Positions 25,205 to 33,362 of a stretch of 45,187 nt of DNA are shown here, piece by piece. The notes beneath the pieces are model-generated. The model was not told where the DNA came from. It was given only the letters and a program-made list of their open reading frames with translations, and did not search any database. Positions within the stretch are counted from its first letter, which is position 1; the number at the start of each line of letters is the position of its first letter. Made by a program: the position numbers and the translations under genes. This DNA comes from RUG100 sp963542695 (GTDB taxonomy: Bacteria > Bacillota > Clostridia > Peptostreptococcales > Anaerovoracaceae): positions 1 through 45,187 of the forward strand of contig CAUTYX010000013.1 of assembly GCA_963542695.1 (NCBI GenBank), in the 5' to 3' direction.

Positions 25205-25747
25205 TTAAGCAAACACAAACAACAGACTTCCAATAGCTATGCCTAAAAACAATCCTACAGATACATCCCATGGGTAGTGAATGCCACCAACCACTCGCAA
25301 CATAGCAGAAATGGCTGCCAATACCAAATAGACTGCACCCACTGCCGGGTTAACGGTCCAAATACACATAGCAATCACTGCTGCCGAATACCCGTGACGA
25401 CTGGGCATGGAGAGACCGCTTGTGTTTTTTTCAATGAGCGGCTCAATAGACCACTGTTGGTAGGGTCTCTTTTTTCCTAGAAGAATGCGTAAAATAGATA
25501 CGATGGCAAAGCCTGCCCCCGGTACAAAAACATACGGAAGCATTATATATATGCCGTAGCTTGCCCCACCGATATTTGCCCAAACGGAAAATACTACCAC
25601 TAACAGAATGGGATACGCAATATATAAGAGCACACGTAAGATGGTATCCAGTCTTTGTAACCATTTTCTCATGGTTTTATCATTGCGAAATACCACAGTC
25701 ATTCGCTGGTAAAATTCCTCGTAATTATACTTGGTGTTCACCGTCAT
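25205..25747 (-). CDS. PAP2-family membrane phosphatase
   Basis: 180 residues with about five membrane helices. The three phosphatase motifs are present: GKKRPYQ, MPSRHGYSA, and RVVGGIHYPWDV with the catalytic histidine and aspartate. Such enzymes dephosphorylate lipid phosphates, including undecaprenyl pyrophosphate. Its start overlaps the DUF4186 stop by 4 bases. Substrate not determinable from sequence. Confidence 0.88.
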   Translation of the reverse strand: MTVNTKYNYEEFYQRMTVVFRNDKTMRKWLQRLDTILRVLLYIAYPILLVVVFSVWANIGGASYGIYIMLPYVFVPGAGFAIVSILRILLGKKRPYQQWSIEPLIEKNTSGLSMPSRHGYSAAVIAMCIWTVNPAVGAVYLVLAAISAMLRVVGGIHYPWDVSVGLFLGIAIGSLLFVFA

Positions 25748-26118
25748 ATCCTCCCGTTTTTTTCCATTTCCCGGCTAATCCAAGCCAGTAAAAAACTAAC
25801 GATTCGCTGTTGTTGAAACCGGGTAAGGCTTTTTCCTCTTGGAACTCTATACCATTTTTCAAGGCAACCTCGACAGCAACAGGCGCAAGCATGTTGAGCC
25901 ACAAAAACAGGGTGCCCTTGCATCGGTGTCTGGCAACCGTCATTTTTAGGTTCTGCCGGAGCCAAACGATTCTCTACAAAAGCAGCCGCATGTTGCCTGA
26001 TTGTATCCATCCCCTTTTCTCTTACATAGGCCTTGTCTTGCAAGGATAAATGAAAGGCGCTTCGAAAGGTGGATTTTTCCAATTTTGAAAATGCTTCTTC
26101 CTTGGTTTGCATGGTCAT
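25744..26118 (-). CDS. DUF4186 family protein
   Basis: 124 residues of a conserved family without assigned function. The segments KSTFRSAFHL, GMDTIRQHAA, NRLAPAEPKNDGCQTP, and the cysteine cluster HACACCCRGCLEKW are the family hallmarks; the CACCCRGC group plus nearby histidines looks like a metal site. The ribosome site is weak. It lies 50 bases after folK and overlaps the PAP2 gene. Confidence 0.82.
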   Translation of the reverse strand: MTMQTKEEAFSKLEKSTFRSAFHLSLQDKAYVREKGMDTIRQHAAAFVENRLAPAEPKNDGCQTPMQGHPVFVAQHACACCCRGCLEKWYRVPRGKSLTRFQQQRIVSFLLAWISREMEKNGRI

Positions 26119-26168
26119 AGTATACCACTAAACCCACCGGTGAAAAAGCCTCTGCCTTTAGATAGAAA

Positions 26169-26669
26169 TCATCCGGTAAACCCCTGCAGTTCCTCTTGCA
26201 GCTTTGCCATGGTTTTTCCGGTTACAGGATCCTTCCAACCTGGTGCAATTTCAACCATAGGCGTAAGAACAAAGTCCCGCCGGCGAAAATCACCATGGGG
26301 AATCACCAGCTGTTCCTGATGGATTATACAGTCATCATAAAAAATAATATCCAGATCAATGGTTCTGGGACCCCAGTGAATGACTCGCACCCGATCCAAT
26401 TTCTTCTCAATTGCCTGCAGTCTTTCTAGCAGCTCTTCCGGAGTCAAACAAGTCTGCACCTCTGCCACGCCATTAAGAAAATCTTCCTGTTCAGTATACC
26501 CATAAGCTTTTGTTTCTATAATGGAGGATACTTTTGCCAATGATCCTACGGTTTCTTCCATCATCAAAAGAGCCTTTTTAATATATTCTTCTCGCCGCCC
26601 CATATTGGAACCAAAGGCAATGTATGCTGTGTGGCTGTCGAAGCCTTGTTCTGATGCACCAATTGCCAT
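26169..26669 (-). CDS. folK: 2-amino-4-hydroxy-6-hydroxymethyldihydropteridine diphosphokinase
   Basis: Pyrophosphorylates 6-hydroxymethyl-dihydropterin before condensation with p-aminobenzoate. The 166 residues include AYIAFGSNMGRREEYI and the HPPK signature HWGPRTIDLDIIFYDD, then IPHGDFRRRDFVLTP. An N-terminal extension of about 14 residues precedes the core. It is coupled to folP by a TAATG junction. No folB domain is fused or adjacent. Confidence 0.95.
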   Translation of the reverse strand: MAIGASEQGFDSHTAYIAFGSNMGRREEYIKKALLMMEETVGSLAKVSSIIETKAYGYTEQEDFLNGVAEVQTCLTPEELLERLQAIEKKLDRVRVIHWGPRTIDLDIIFYDDCIIHQEQLVIPHGDFRRRDFVLTPMVEIAPGWKDPVTGKTMAKLQEELQGFTG

Positions 26670-27505
26670 TACCGCAAGGCCTCCATCATCATGACACCTT
26701 GTCTATTTTCCGCCACATCATGGACACGAACCATTTCAATATCATGAAGGGCTCCATAACAAGACAGAACAACGGTACCGGCTAAACGATTCATCGGATC
26801 CATTTCCCCGGTCACATGGCCAATAACAGTTTTCCGTGATACAGCCATCAAATGGGGCATATGCAGCTCTTTAAAGGTATCGATAGAACGAAGCAACTCC
26901 AGGTTATGCTCTTTATTCTTACCAAAGCCAATGCCTAGATCGATGATAATTTGATCTCTTCCCACACCGGCGTCCAGAGCAACTTGTATCTGCCTCTCCA
27001 GAAATTCATACACTTCTTTTACAACATCATCATACTGTGGATCCACCTGCATATCCTTTGGTCTGCCGCCGGTATGCATGATGATAACAGGAACACCGGC
27101 CTTTGCCGCAATGGATGCCATGTTATCATCAAATGTTAGTCCGGATATATCATTAATAATATGGGCTCCGGCTTTAATGGCCACCTGAGCCGTATCACCA
27201 TGATAAGTATCCACTGACAAAATAACATCCGGGTGCTTTTTCGCGATGGACTCAATCACCGGTACAATCCGCCGACATTCTTCTTCCCAGGTCACCGGCA
27301 TAGAACCCGGTCTTGTGGACTCTCCTCCTATATCAAGAAAGTTTGCGCCTTCTTCTATCATAGCATCGGCTTTCTGCAAGGCCGCCTCTACTCCTTCTAC
27401 TCTGGAGTTTTGAAAAAAAGAATCCGGTGTTACATTGATAATACCCATGTACTCCATATTTTCAAAAGTAAAAATCCGGCCGTCAGCCAGTCGAAGTTTA
27501 TGCAT
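26669..27505 (-). CDS. folP: Dihydropteroate synthase
   Basis: Condenses hydroxymethyl-dihydropterin diphosphate with p-aminobenzoate, the sulfonamide target. The 278 residues show GIINVTPDSFF, FLDIGGESTRPGS, INDISG, IDLGIGFGKN and the C-terminal VRVHDVAEN. The start MHKLRL has AAGGGAG upstream and overlaps folE2 by 8 bases; the longer frame runs inside folE2. Confidence 0.96.
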   Translation of the reverse strand: MHKLRLADGRIFTFENMEYMGIINVTPDSFFQNSRVEGVEAALQKADAMIEEGANFLDIGGESTRPGSMPVTWEEECRRIVPVIESIAKKHPDVILSVDTYHGDTAQVAIKAGAHIINDISGLTFDDNMASIAAKAGVPVIIMHTGGRPKDMQVDPQYDDVVKEVYEFLERQIQVALDAGVGRDQIIIDLGIGFGKNKEHNLELLRSIDTFKELHMPHLMAVSRKTVIGHVTGEMDPMNRLAGTVVLSCYGALHDIEMVRVHDVAENRQGVMMMEALR

Positions 27506-28283
27506 CTTTCCGCTCCCTTCTGCCTCCAACCACCTTGGCAAAGGCCGAGTGATTGTGAATGCTTTCGTAACTTTCTGCCTCAATGGCATATTCTGTAATG
27601 TAAGGAATCTGTTCCACTTTCTGCTTTGCTTCCCGTACTAGATCCTCTACAAAAACAGGATGATCATAAGCGTATTCTGTGACGTATTTTTCGTCCGGTC
27701 GTTTTAACAAGGTATATACCGGTGAACTGGCAGAAGCCTCTGCAATTTCCACCAAGTCCTCAATCCAAACAAATTTATCCGTTGCAACGGTAATGGATAC
27801 CATAGCACGCTGGTTGTGAGCCGAATAGTTGGAAATTTCCTTGGAACAAGGACATAAGGTTGTTACCGGGGTCTTTACCGTTAATTCCAGCTGAAAGGAA
27901 TCTTCCTTTAGAGAGGCTCGGTTCTCCACTTCAACAGCAAGAAAGGACTCCAGTCCGCTAACCGGCGAAGTCTTTTTAATAAAATAGTCAAACTTTACGT
28001 GTAAAAAACTGTTTTTTGCCTGCAGTTTTTCCTGTATTTCCTGCAAAATTTTGTGAAGATGGGAAATATCCATTTTGTTGTTTTCTTGTAACACCTCCAC
28101 AAAGCGAGACATATGGGTTCCCTTTTGGTCTCCCTGCAAGTCAGCAAACAAACTGATGGTAGCAGTCACCGGAGACCACAGGCCTTGGCTGTTTTTTACT
28201 TGTATCGGCAGTACCAACTCTTTAATGCCCACCTCGTGTAAATATATATTTCGTTGATCTTTTTGATTCTGTACATCTTTCAT
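27498..28283 (-). CDS. folE2: GTP cyclohydrolase FolE2 (type IB)
   Basis: Opens GTP to 7,8-dihydroneopterin triphosphate, the first step of pterin synthesis. The 261 residues include the LCPCSKEIS motif (cysteines 144 and 146, the catalytic/metal region of FolE2) and SPVTATISLFADLQGDQKGTHMSRF at the start of the fold, which is distinct from the zinc-dependent FolE. It follows the PTPS homologue by 34 bases and precedes folP. Confidence 0.95.
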   Translation of the reverse strand: MKDVQNQKDQRNIYLHEVGIKELVLPIQVKNSQGLWSPVTATISLFADLQGDQKGTHMSRFVEVLQENNKMDISHLHKILQEIQEKLQAKNSFLHVKFDYFIKKTSPVSGLESFLAVEVENRASLKEDSFQLELTVKTPVTTLCPCSKEISNYSAHNQRAMVSITVATDKFVWIEDLVEIAEASASSPVYTLLKRPDEKYVTEYAYDHPVFVEDLVREAKQKVEQIPYITEYAIEAESYESIHNHSAFAKVVGGRRERKDA

Positions 28284-28317
28284 CGATTATGTTACTCCAT
28301 GATTTATTGATGACCGG

Positions 28318-28677
28318 TTATGCTTTTCCATTATAGACAATACCACTGGTCTTGGTTTCCCAAACCTGTATTTCATACAGGTGGGCATTATCTGTACGAA
28401 CCAGCGGTTCCAGTTTATCCCAAATATATATAGCCATGTTTTCTGCTGTTGGTTGCTGAATAAAGTCATTGATATAATGATGGTCAAATTCGTCAAGAAT
28501 TTCTGTTTTTACCAGCTGTTTCAGCTTGGTAAAATCATAAACCATATCTTCTTTATCTAAGGTTCCTTGAAGTTTTACCACCAATCTATATGTATGGCCA
28601 TGTAACCTTTCACACTTGCCATGGTAATAAATCAAGTTGTGGGCTGCATCAAATTCAAACTCTTTAATTAGAATCAC
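28318..28677 (-). CDS. 6-pyruvoyl-tetrahydropterin synthase/QueD family, probable FolB bypass enzyme
   Basis: 119 residues of the COG0720 fold. H13, H26 and H28 (AAHNL and HGH) are the zinc ligands. The active-site motif is CERLHGH: both a cysteine (C22) and an adjacent glutamate (E23) precede HGH. That Cys-Glu form is the one described as PTPS-I/III, able to make 6-hydroxymethyl-dihydropterin directly from dihydroneopterin triphosphate and so replace FolB; pure QueD has the cysteine without this glutamate. Gene context (first gene before folE2, folP, folK; no folB) supports the folate role, and a queuosine role is not excluded. Start codon is GTG, with AAGGAG 6-7 bases upstream. Confidence 0.85.
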   Translation of the reverse strand: MILIKEFEFDAAHNLIYYHGKCERLHGHTYRLVVKLQGTLDKEDMVYDFTKLKQLVKTEILDEFDHHYINDFIQQPTAENMAIYIWDKLEPLVRTDNAHLYEIQVWETKTSGIVYNGKA

Positions 28678-28712
28678 GTCTTACTCCTTCTTTTGATAGT
28701 ACCAATTTTTTC

Positions 28713-28721
28713 ATTATAGCA
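28713..28721 (-). promoter_or_regulatory. Extended -10 promoter of the folate operon
   Basis: TGCTATAAT on the minus strand, a TGn-extended perfect -10, 35 bases before the GTG start. No consensus -35. Confidence 0.5.
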
Positions 28722-28734
28722 TACGAAAGAAAAG

Positions 28735-28759
28735 GTCGCTTCCCTTTTCAGGCAGCGAC
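28735..28759 (-). terminator. Terminator of the ArsB/NhaD transporter gene
   Basis: GTCGCT and AGCGAC, extended imperfectly by the adjoining C/G bases, pair across a loop; CTTTTCTTT follows on the minus strand. It lies between the transporter stop and the folate promoter. Confidence 0.7.
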
Positions 28760-28817
28760 GCTATTTCTATTTCCGTATTTCTGTTTCTGTTTATGACATT
28801 GTCAGTATCTACGTGGC

Positions 28818-30077
28818 TTATGCGTACCGTACCAGCATGTAAATCGTAGAAATCACCAAGGTAATCAGCATAACCGGGAAGCCAACTTTAAAGAAGTCTT
28901 TAAAGGTAATGGGATGCCCGTGCTTGCCACTGATGCTGGCTACAACAACGTTGGCGCTGGCTCCAATAAGAGTTCCGTTTCCGCCAAGACATGCGCCAAG
29001 GGAAATGGCCCACCATAGCGGTCCTACATCAATGCCGTTTTGTGCCATCACCTGCACCAACGGAATCAGCGTTGCTACAAACGGAATATTGTCCAAAATT
29101 GCAGATAGCAATGCGGAAGCCCATAGAAGCACCAACATGGTTACTACCGGATATCCGGCGGTCTTATCGATCATCAAGTTTGCCAACTGGTTAATGACAC
29201 CGGTTTCCACCAATCCGCCTACTACTACAAAGAGACCTAAGAAGAATACAATGGTTGGCCATTCTACGTCCAAAATCACCTCTTCGGCATCGGCTCTACC
29301 GATAATCATCAAAACAGCCGCACATGTAAGTGCAACGACACCGGATTCTACACCTAACTGACCATGGAGAACAAAGCCGGCTGCTACGACAACAATCATT
29401 ACCAAACTCTTGTGAAGCAAACTTTTACTCTTAATGGCATCTTCTGGATTCAGTTCCATTACCGCCTGCATATGTTCTGCATCTACCAACATCTTACGCC
29501 CGTATACAAACTTCATTACAAAGATGACAACAATCATAATGATTACTACAGCCGGTCCGTCATTTAAGATAAAGTCGGCAAAAGATAGATGAGCAGCAGA
29601 TCCTATCATAATATTAGGAGGGTCACCGATAAGCGTTGCGGTACCACCAATGTTGGATGCCAGAATTTGTGTGTATAAAAACGGCACCGGGTTGATCTTC
29701 AGCATTCCCGTAATGGTAAACGTCATTGGTGCAATCAACAGCACGGTCGTAACGTTGTCCAGCATTGCCGAGAAGACGGCTGTAATCAACATAAAGGCAA
29801 CCATAATGCGCCAAGGATCGCCTTTGGCAATTTTGGTAGCTTTGATGGCAACGAATTCAAAGAGTCCTGATTTCTTCACTACGGCAACAAAGAGCATCAT
29901 CCCCATCAATACGCCTAAGGTATTAAAATCGATATGAGAGATGGCCTTGTCAAAACTAAGAACGTGAGTCAAAACCAACACAGCGGCACCGGCAATAGCT
30001 GCCACGGCTCGGTGTATTTTTTCTGTCACAATGCAAGTCATTACCAGCACAAAGACAATAATCGCTATATATTCCAC
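28818..30077 (-). CDS. ArsB/NhaD-family ion transporter
   Basis: Polytopic membrane protein of the ion transporter superfamily (COG1055), 419 residues with ten or more helices. The inverted-repeat signatures are FSAMLDNVTTVLLIAPM with NIGGTATLIGDPPNIMIG, and LLSAILDNIPFVATLIP with LGGNGTLIGASANVV. These features are shared by arsenite efflux ArsB, Na+/H+ antiporter NhaD and related carriers; no arsR or arsC is nearby, so arsenite is not supported. The start codon is GTG, 5 bases after AGGAGG. Confidence 0.85.
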   Translation of the reverse strand: MEYIAIIVFVLVMTCIVTEKIHRAVAAIAGAAVLVLTHVLSFDKAISHIDFNTLGVLMGMMLFVAVVKKSGLFEFVAIKATKIAKGDPWRIMVAFMLITAVFSAMLDNVTTVLLIAPMTFTITGMLKINPVPFLYTQILASNIGGTATLIGDPPNIMIGSAAHLSFADFILNDGPAVVIIMIVVIFVMKFVYGRKMLVDAEHMQAVMELNPEDAIKSKSLLHKSLVMIVVVAAGFVLHGQLGVESGVVALTCAAVLMIIGRADAEEVILDVEWPTIVFFLGLFVVVGGLVETGVINQLANLMIDKTAGYPVVTMLVLLWASALLSAILDNIPFVATLIPLVQVMAQNGIDVGPLWWAISLGACLGGNGTLIGASANVVVASISGKHGHPITFKDFFKVGFPVMLITLVISTIYMLVRYA

Positions 30078-30199
30078 AGCATCCTCCTAGCACATTACAA
30101 AATCCTATATGTTAATATTTTACCAAATTATATTCTGTAATACCACTAAAGATTCATTAAATTCTGTTATCTCCGGTATATGTTTCTTGCAACGCAACT

Positions 30200-32530
30200 C
30201 TAATCAGTAACGTTCTTCAAAGCTTCGTCCATAGGAATCCGCCGGATACGTTGGAAGTCAAAGATAGAAATTACCAAATAGGCTGCGAAAATAGCGGCGA
30301 ATATTTCTATATAGACAATGGCATCCATATAGAACGCCAGCCATCCATCCATGGTGTTTAGATATTTTCTCCACATCCATTGGACAATTTGATTCGAAAC
30401 AAGCAAAGCAATAATTTCCCATAAAACCACAATGATAGTCGTGACCGTCATATACAAGGATGTAATCTCTCGGTCGTAATAGCCTAGAATTTTTACAATA
30501 GAAATGGATCTTCTATTTCTCTCCACAATGGTCTTGGTCAACAGATAAATCAAAATAGCTGCCAAAATAACGCAAGCTACGCGAAAATATGCCATAAAGT
30601 TTCCCATGGAATGATCCAGCTGGCGACTGATTTTTGTCACATCTTTTTTGGTCATTTTGCCGGCAATATACTGCTGGTCAATATCCTTTATTTTCGTATT
30701 GGACATATAGCCGTTCCAATATCCTTTGTCCAAATTCAAAATGGTGGAAAATTGTTTCCCGGTAACAAAGACACTGATGGCACCGGCATAGTCTGTCACC
30801 CCGGCCACCTTCAAAGTATGCTTTTTGTCGGTATATTTTTCTTGCAAGGTAAAGGTATCCCCTATTTCATAGCCGAATTTATCCTGGTAAGCCTTGGAAA
30901 TATATACTCGATTTTTACTGGGCGCCTTTTTCCAATGAACGTAGCGGCTGTCTTTCTTCACTCCATAAAGAGTAACGACTTCTTTGTCATGTACACCGCC
31001 TACGGATTCTAAGGTTCGTACACTAAATTTTTCCGCTTTTTTATTGGCAGTGGTAATAGGTGCCCCTTGATTATCCATTGTTTGCTTTAAAGTATATTGA
31101 TAGTTCACAAACATATTGCTCACCACGTTTTTTTGATAATGCTTTAACGTAGAGGGCATAGATGTGGAAAAGAGCATCAAGATCATAACAAAAGTCATGC
31201 CCACCAACAGCATGGTGTAATTAGGCAAGTTCTGTAAAAATATACGAATTCGAAAACGATTAATAAAAGGGAGACTCTTCAGTTTCATAGTTTTCTTTTT
31301 CCGGTTTTTGGTCAAATCATGACGGAGGAAAGAAAGTGGTGATAACTTCAGTTTAGAAGATATCACTAGAGCATTAATGACAAACATTAACACAATAGGA
31401 ACAATGGTGGTTTTCCAAAAGGCTTCCGAAGTAAAAAATGTTTCATAAGGTGGCAGACTATAGCTGTTGTAGTACATGCCGGCAATTACATTTTTAAATC
31501 CGGTATATCCTAACACGTTACCGGCTACGGCAGCCACCAAGGTCACTAACACAGGGGATGCCATATAATGGAATAATAATTCTCTCCTAGTGTATCCGGA
31601 AGCTCGCAAAGTTCCAATGACGCTGGCTTCTTTTTCAATGGTGCTGTTAATGGTAATGGCGAAAATAAAAGCAAGAACGATAACCAAAATATACAGCAGG
31701 TAGTTCCCCATGATCTTATCTCTGCCAAAATCATCTGTGGCAAAATGAATAGCCTGGTTTAGGTAATTTGGCACATACTCTTCCAGTTGATTGCCGGCAA
31801 AGAGCGATTCTTTTACAACGGCTTTCATCAAAGAGTCAGCCCACTTTTTCTCCTGCTTTACATTTTTAGGTTTCTTATCATAAAACCAGGAATACTGATA
31901 GTTTGTTTGCGTATGGAGCTTTTTGAATGTTTCTCTTGTTACCACACCTACATCAAAAGTAATGGCATCAAACAAACTATCGGTATTTTTTTCAAAAAGA
32001 GTACTGTAATTGGGAAGTGCAATGAGCCCGGTAACTTTTAATTTTGTTGTCCCGGCTGTAATACGATCTCCCACGACGATAGAATTATTATCGGCATGCA
32101 TACGATCAATGGCCACTTCTCCTTTTTTCGTAGGAAGTTTTCCCTTTAACAATGCAGGTTGATTAATGGATGACTGCTGCTGATACACGCGGATGGTCTT
32201 TTCTTGGTGAGTGCCTTTTGCTTTGCCTTTTTTTTCGGAGGCAGCCACCTGCTCTTTTACATTCTTATGATAATTTTTATAGATGGTAATATCTTCTTTT
32301 TCAAGTTTCTTTTTTAAAGAAGCTGTCATCTTGTGATGCAGCACAAAATGGCCGTCTTCCTGTCTGCATATCTTTTCGCTACTTGAAACAGACTTTAGCA
32401 TACTGTTATTAGCTACATCTGTGCCGGAAATAAAGCCAATGGTTACTGTCAAAAATAGAAATATAACTAGGTATTTTCTCCATTCGCCCAGCAATTCCTT
32501 AGGTACTCGTCTGTGTAGAGGATTTTTCAT
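30200..32530 (-). CDS. FtsX-type ABC transporter permease
   Basis: 776-residue permease of the MacB/FtsX superfamily. It has an N-terminal helix (residues about 20-40), a large extracytoplasmic domain, three helices (YLLYILVIVLAFIFAITI and two more), then a second helix with a second outer domain and three C-terminal helices ending near ISIFDFQRIRRIPMDEAL. The duplicated layout resembles permeases for lipoprotein, peptide or bacitracin-type efflux and envelope stress. Its ATP-binding partner is immediately upstream. AGGTGA precedes the chosen ATG. Substrate unknown. Confidence 0.88.
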   Translation of the reverse strand: MKNPLHRRVPKELLGEWRKYLVIFLFLTVTIGFISGTDVANNSMLKSVSSSEKICRQEDGHFVLHHKMTASLKKKLEKEDITIYKNYHKNVKEQVAASEKKGKAKGTHQEKTIRVYQQQSSINQPALLKGKLPTKKGEVAIDRMHADNNSIVVGDRITAGTTKLKVTGLIALPNYSTLFEKNTDSLFDAITFDVGVVTRETFKKLHTQTNYQYSWFYDKKPKNVKQEKKWADSLMKAVVKESLFAGNQLEEYVPNYLNQAIHFATDDFGRDKIMGNYLLYILVIVLAFIFAITINSTIEKEASVIGTLRASGYTRRELLFHYMASPVLVTLVAAVAGNVLGYTGFKNVIAGMYYNSYSLPPYETFFTSEAFWKTTIVPIVLMFVINALVISSKLKLSPLSFLRHDLTKNRKKKTMKLKSLPFINRFRIRIFLQNLPNYTMLLVGMTFVMILMLFSTSMPSTLKHYQKNVVSNMFVNYQYTLKQTMDNQGAPITTANKKAEKFSVRTLESVGGVHDKEVVTLYGVKKDSRYVHWKKAPSKNRVYISKAYQDKFGYEIGDTFTLQEKYTDKKHTLKVAGVTDYAGAISVFVTGKQFSTILNLDKGYWNGYMSNTKIKDIDQQYIAGKMTKKDVTKISRQLDHSMGNFMAYFRVACVILAAILIYLLTKTIVERNRRSISIVKILGYYDREITSLYMTVTTIIVVLWEIIALLVSNQIVQWMWRKYLNTMDGWLAFYMDAIVYIEIFAAIFAAYLVISIFDFQRIRRIPMDEALKNVTD

Positions 32531-32539
32531 CAGAATCAC

Positions 32540-33250
32540 CTACCATTCCAAATCCAAGGCATGGATTCTATTCTCATTGATTTCATTAGAACGAACTACC
32601 CCGTCACGCAACCGAATAACATGGTGAGCCATATGACGAATGGCTTCGTTGTGGGTAACCATAATTACGGTGTTTCCATATGTCTGGTTAACCTTTTCAA
32701 TAAGTGATAGTATTTCTCTAGAAGTATTGTAATCCAAGGCACCGGTCGGCTCATCACAAAGGAGTATATCCGGATTTTTAACAACGGCTCTGCCAATAGC
32801 GGTTCGCTGTTGTTGGCCACCTGATAATTGATTTGGGAGTTTGTACTGATGTTCCTTTAGGCCTAACACTTCAATAAGCTGGCTGACATCTAAGGGATTT
32901 TCCGATAGATATGCTCCCACTTCGATGTTTTCTTTTACATTTAAATTGGGAATCAAATTATACATTTGGAACACATAACCAAGATGCATACGCCGATATT
33001 TTGTAATGGCTTTTTCCGACAGTTCTTTCATCTTGTCCCCATCAATGGAAAGAAGACCACTGTCAGCTTGGTCAATGCCACCTATGATATTTAATAATGT
33101 AGATTTGCCGGATCCCGAGGGACCGAGAATAACGCAAAATTCTCCCTTGGCAACGGTAAAGGTCATGCCTTGCAGCACTTCCTGCCGGGTTTCTCCCTCT
33201 CCAAAGCCTTTTCGTAATTCATGAATTCGTAAAAAAGAATCGTTTCCCAT
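32540..33250 (-). CDS. ABC transporter ATP-binding protein (LolD/MacB type)
   Basis: 236-residue ATPase partner of the adjoining permease. Walker A is GPSGSGKST, the signature is LSGGQQQR, and Walker B with the family extension is ILLCDEPTGALD; a GGIDQADSG segment and the MVTHNEAIRHMAHHVIRLRDG switch region follow. Ten bases separate it from the permease start. The ribosome site AGGTGA is the same as that of the permease. No sensor kinase or regulator lies next to it. Confidence 0.94.
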   Translation of the reverse strand: MGNDSFLRIHELRKGFGEGETRQEVLQGMTFTVAKGEFCVILGPSGSGKSTLLNIIGGIDQADSGLLSIDGDKMKELSEKAITKYRRMHLGYVFQMYNLIPNLNVKENIEVGAYLSENPLDVSQLIEVLGLKEHQYKLPNQLSGGQQQRTAIGRAVVKNPDILLCDEPTGALDYNTSREILSLIEKVNQTYGNTVIMVTHNEAIRHMAHHVIRLRDGVVRSNEINENRIHALDLEW

Positions 33251-33362
33251 AGTAATCACCTGTTTTATGTCTCTATATTAAAAATGTCAAAGAATCAAAA
33301 AAGTTAGAACTAGCTAACCATCTTTGTAGATAGATTACGCCTAAATCTTTAAAAAAGCAAGT

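Noticed and set aside
28818..30077. Arsenite efflux pump ArsB
   Set aside because: No arsR, arsC or arsA nearby and the fold is shared by several ion carriers; only the superfamily is supported.
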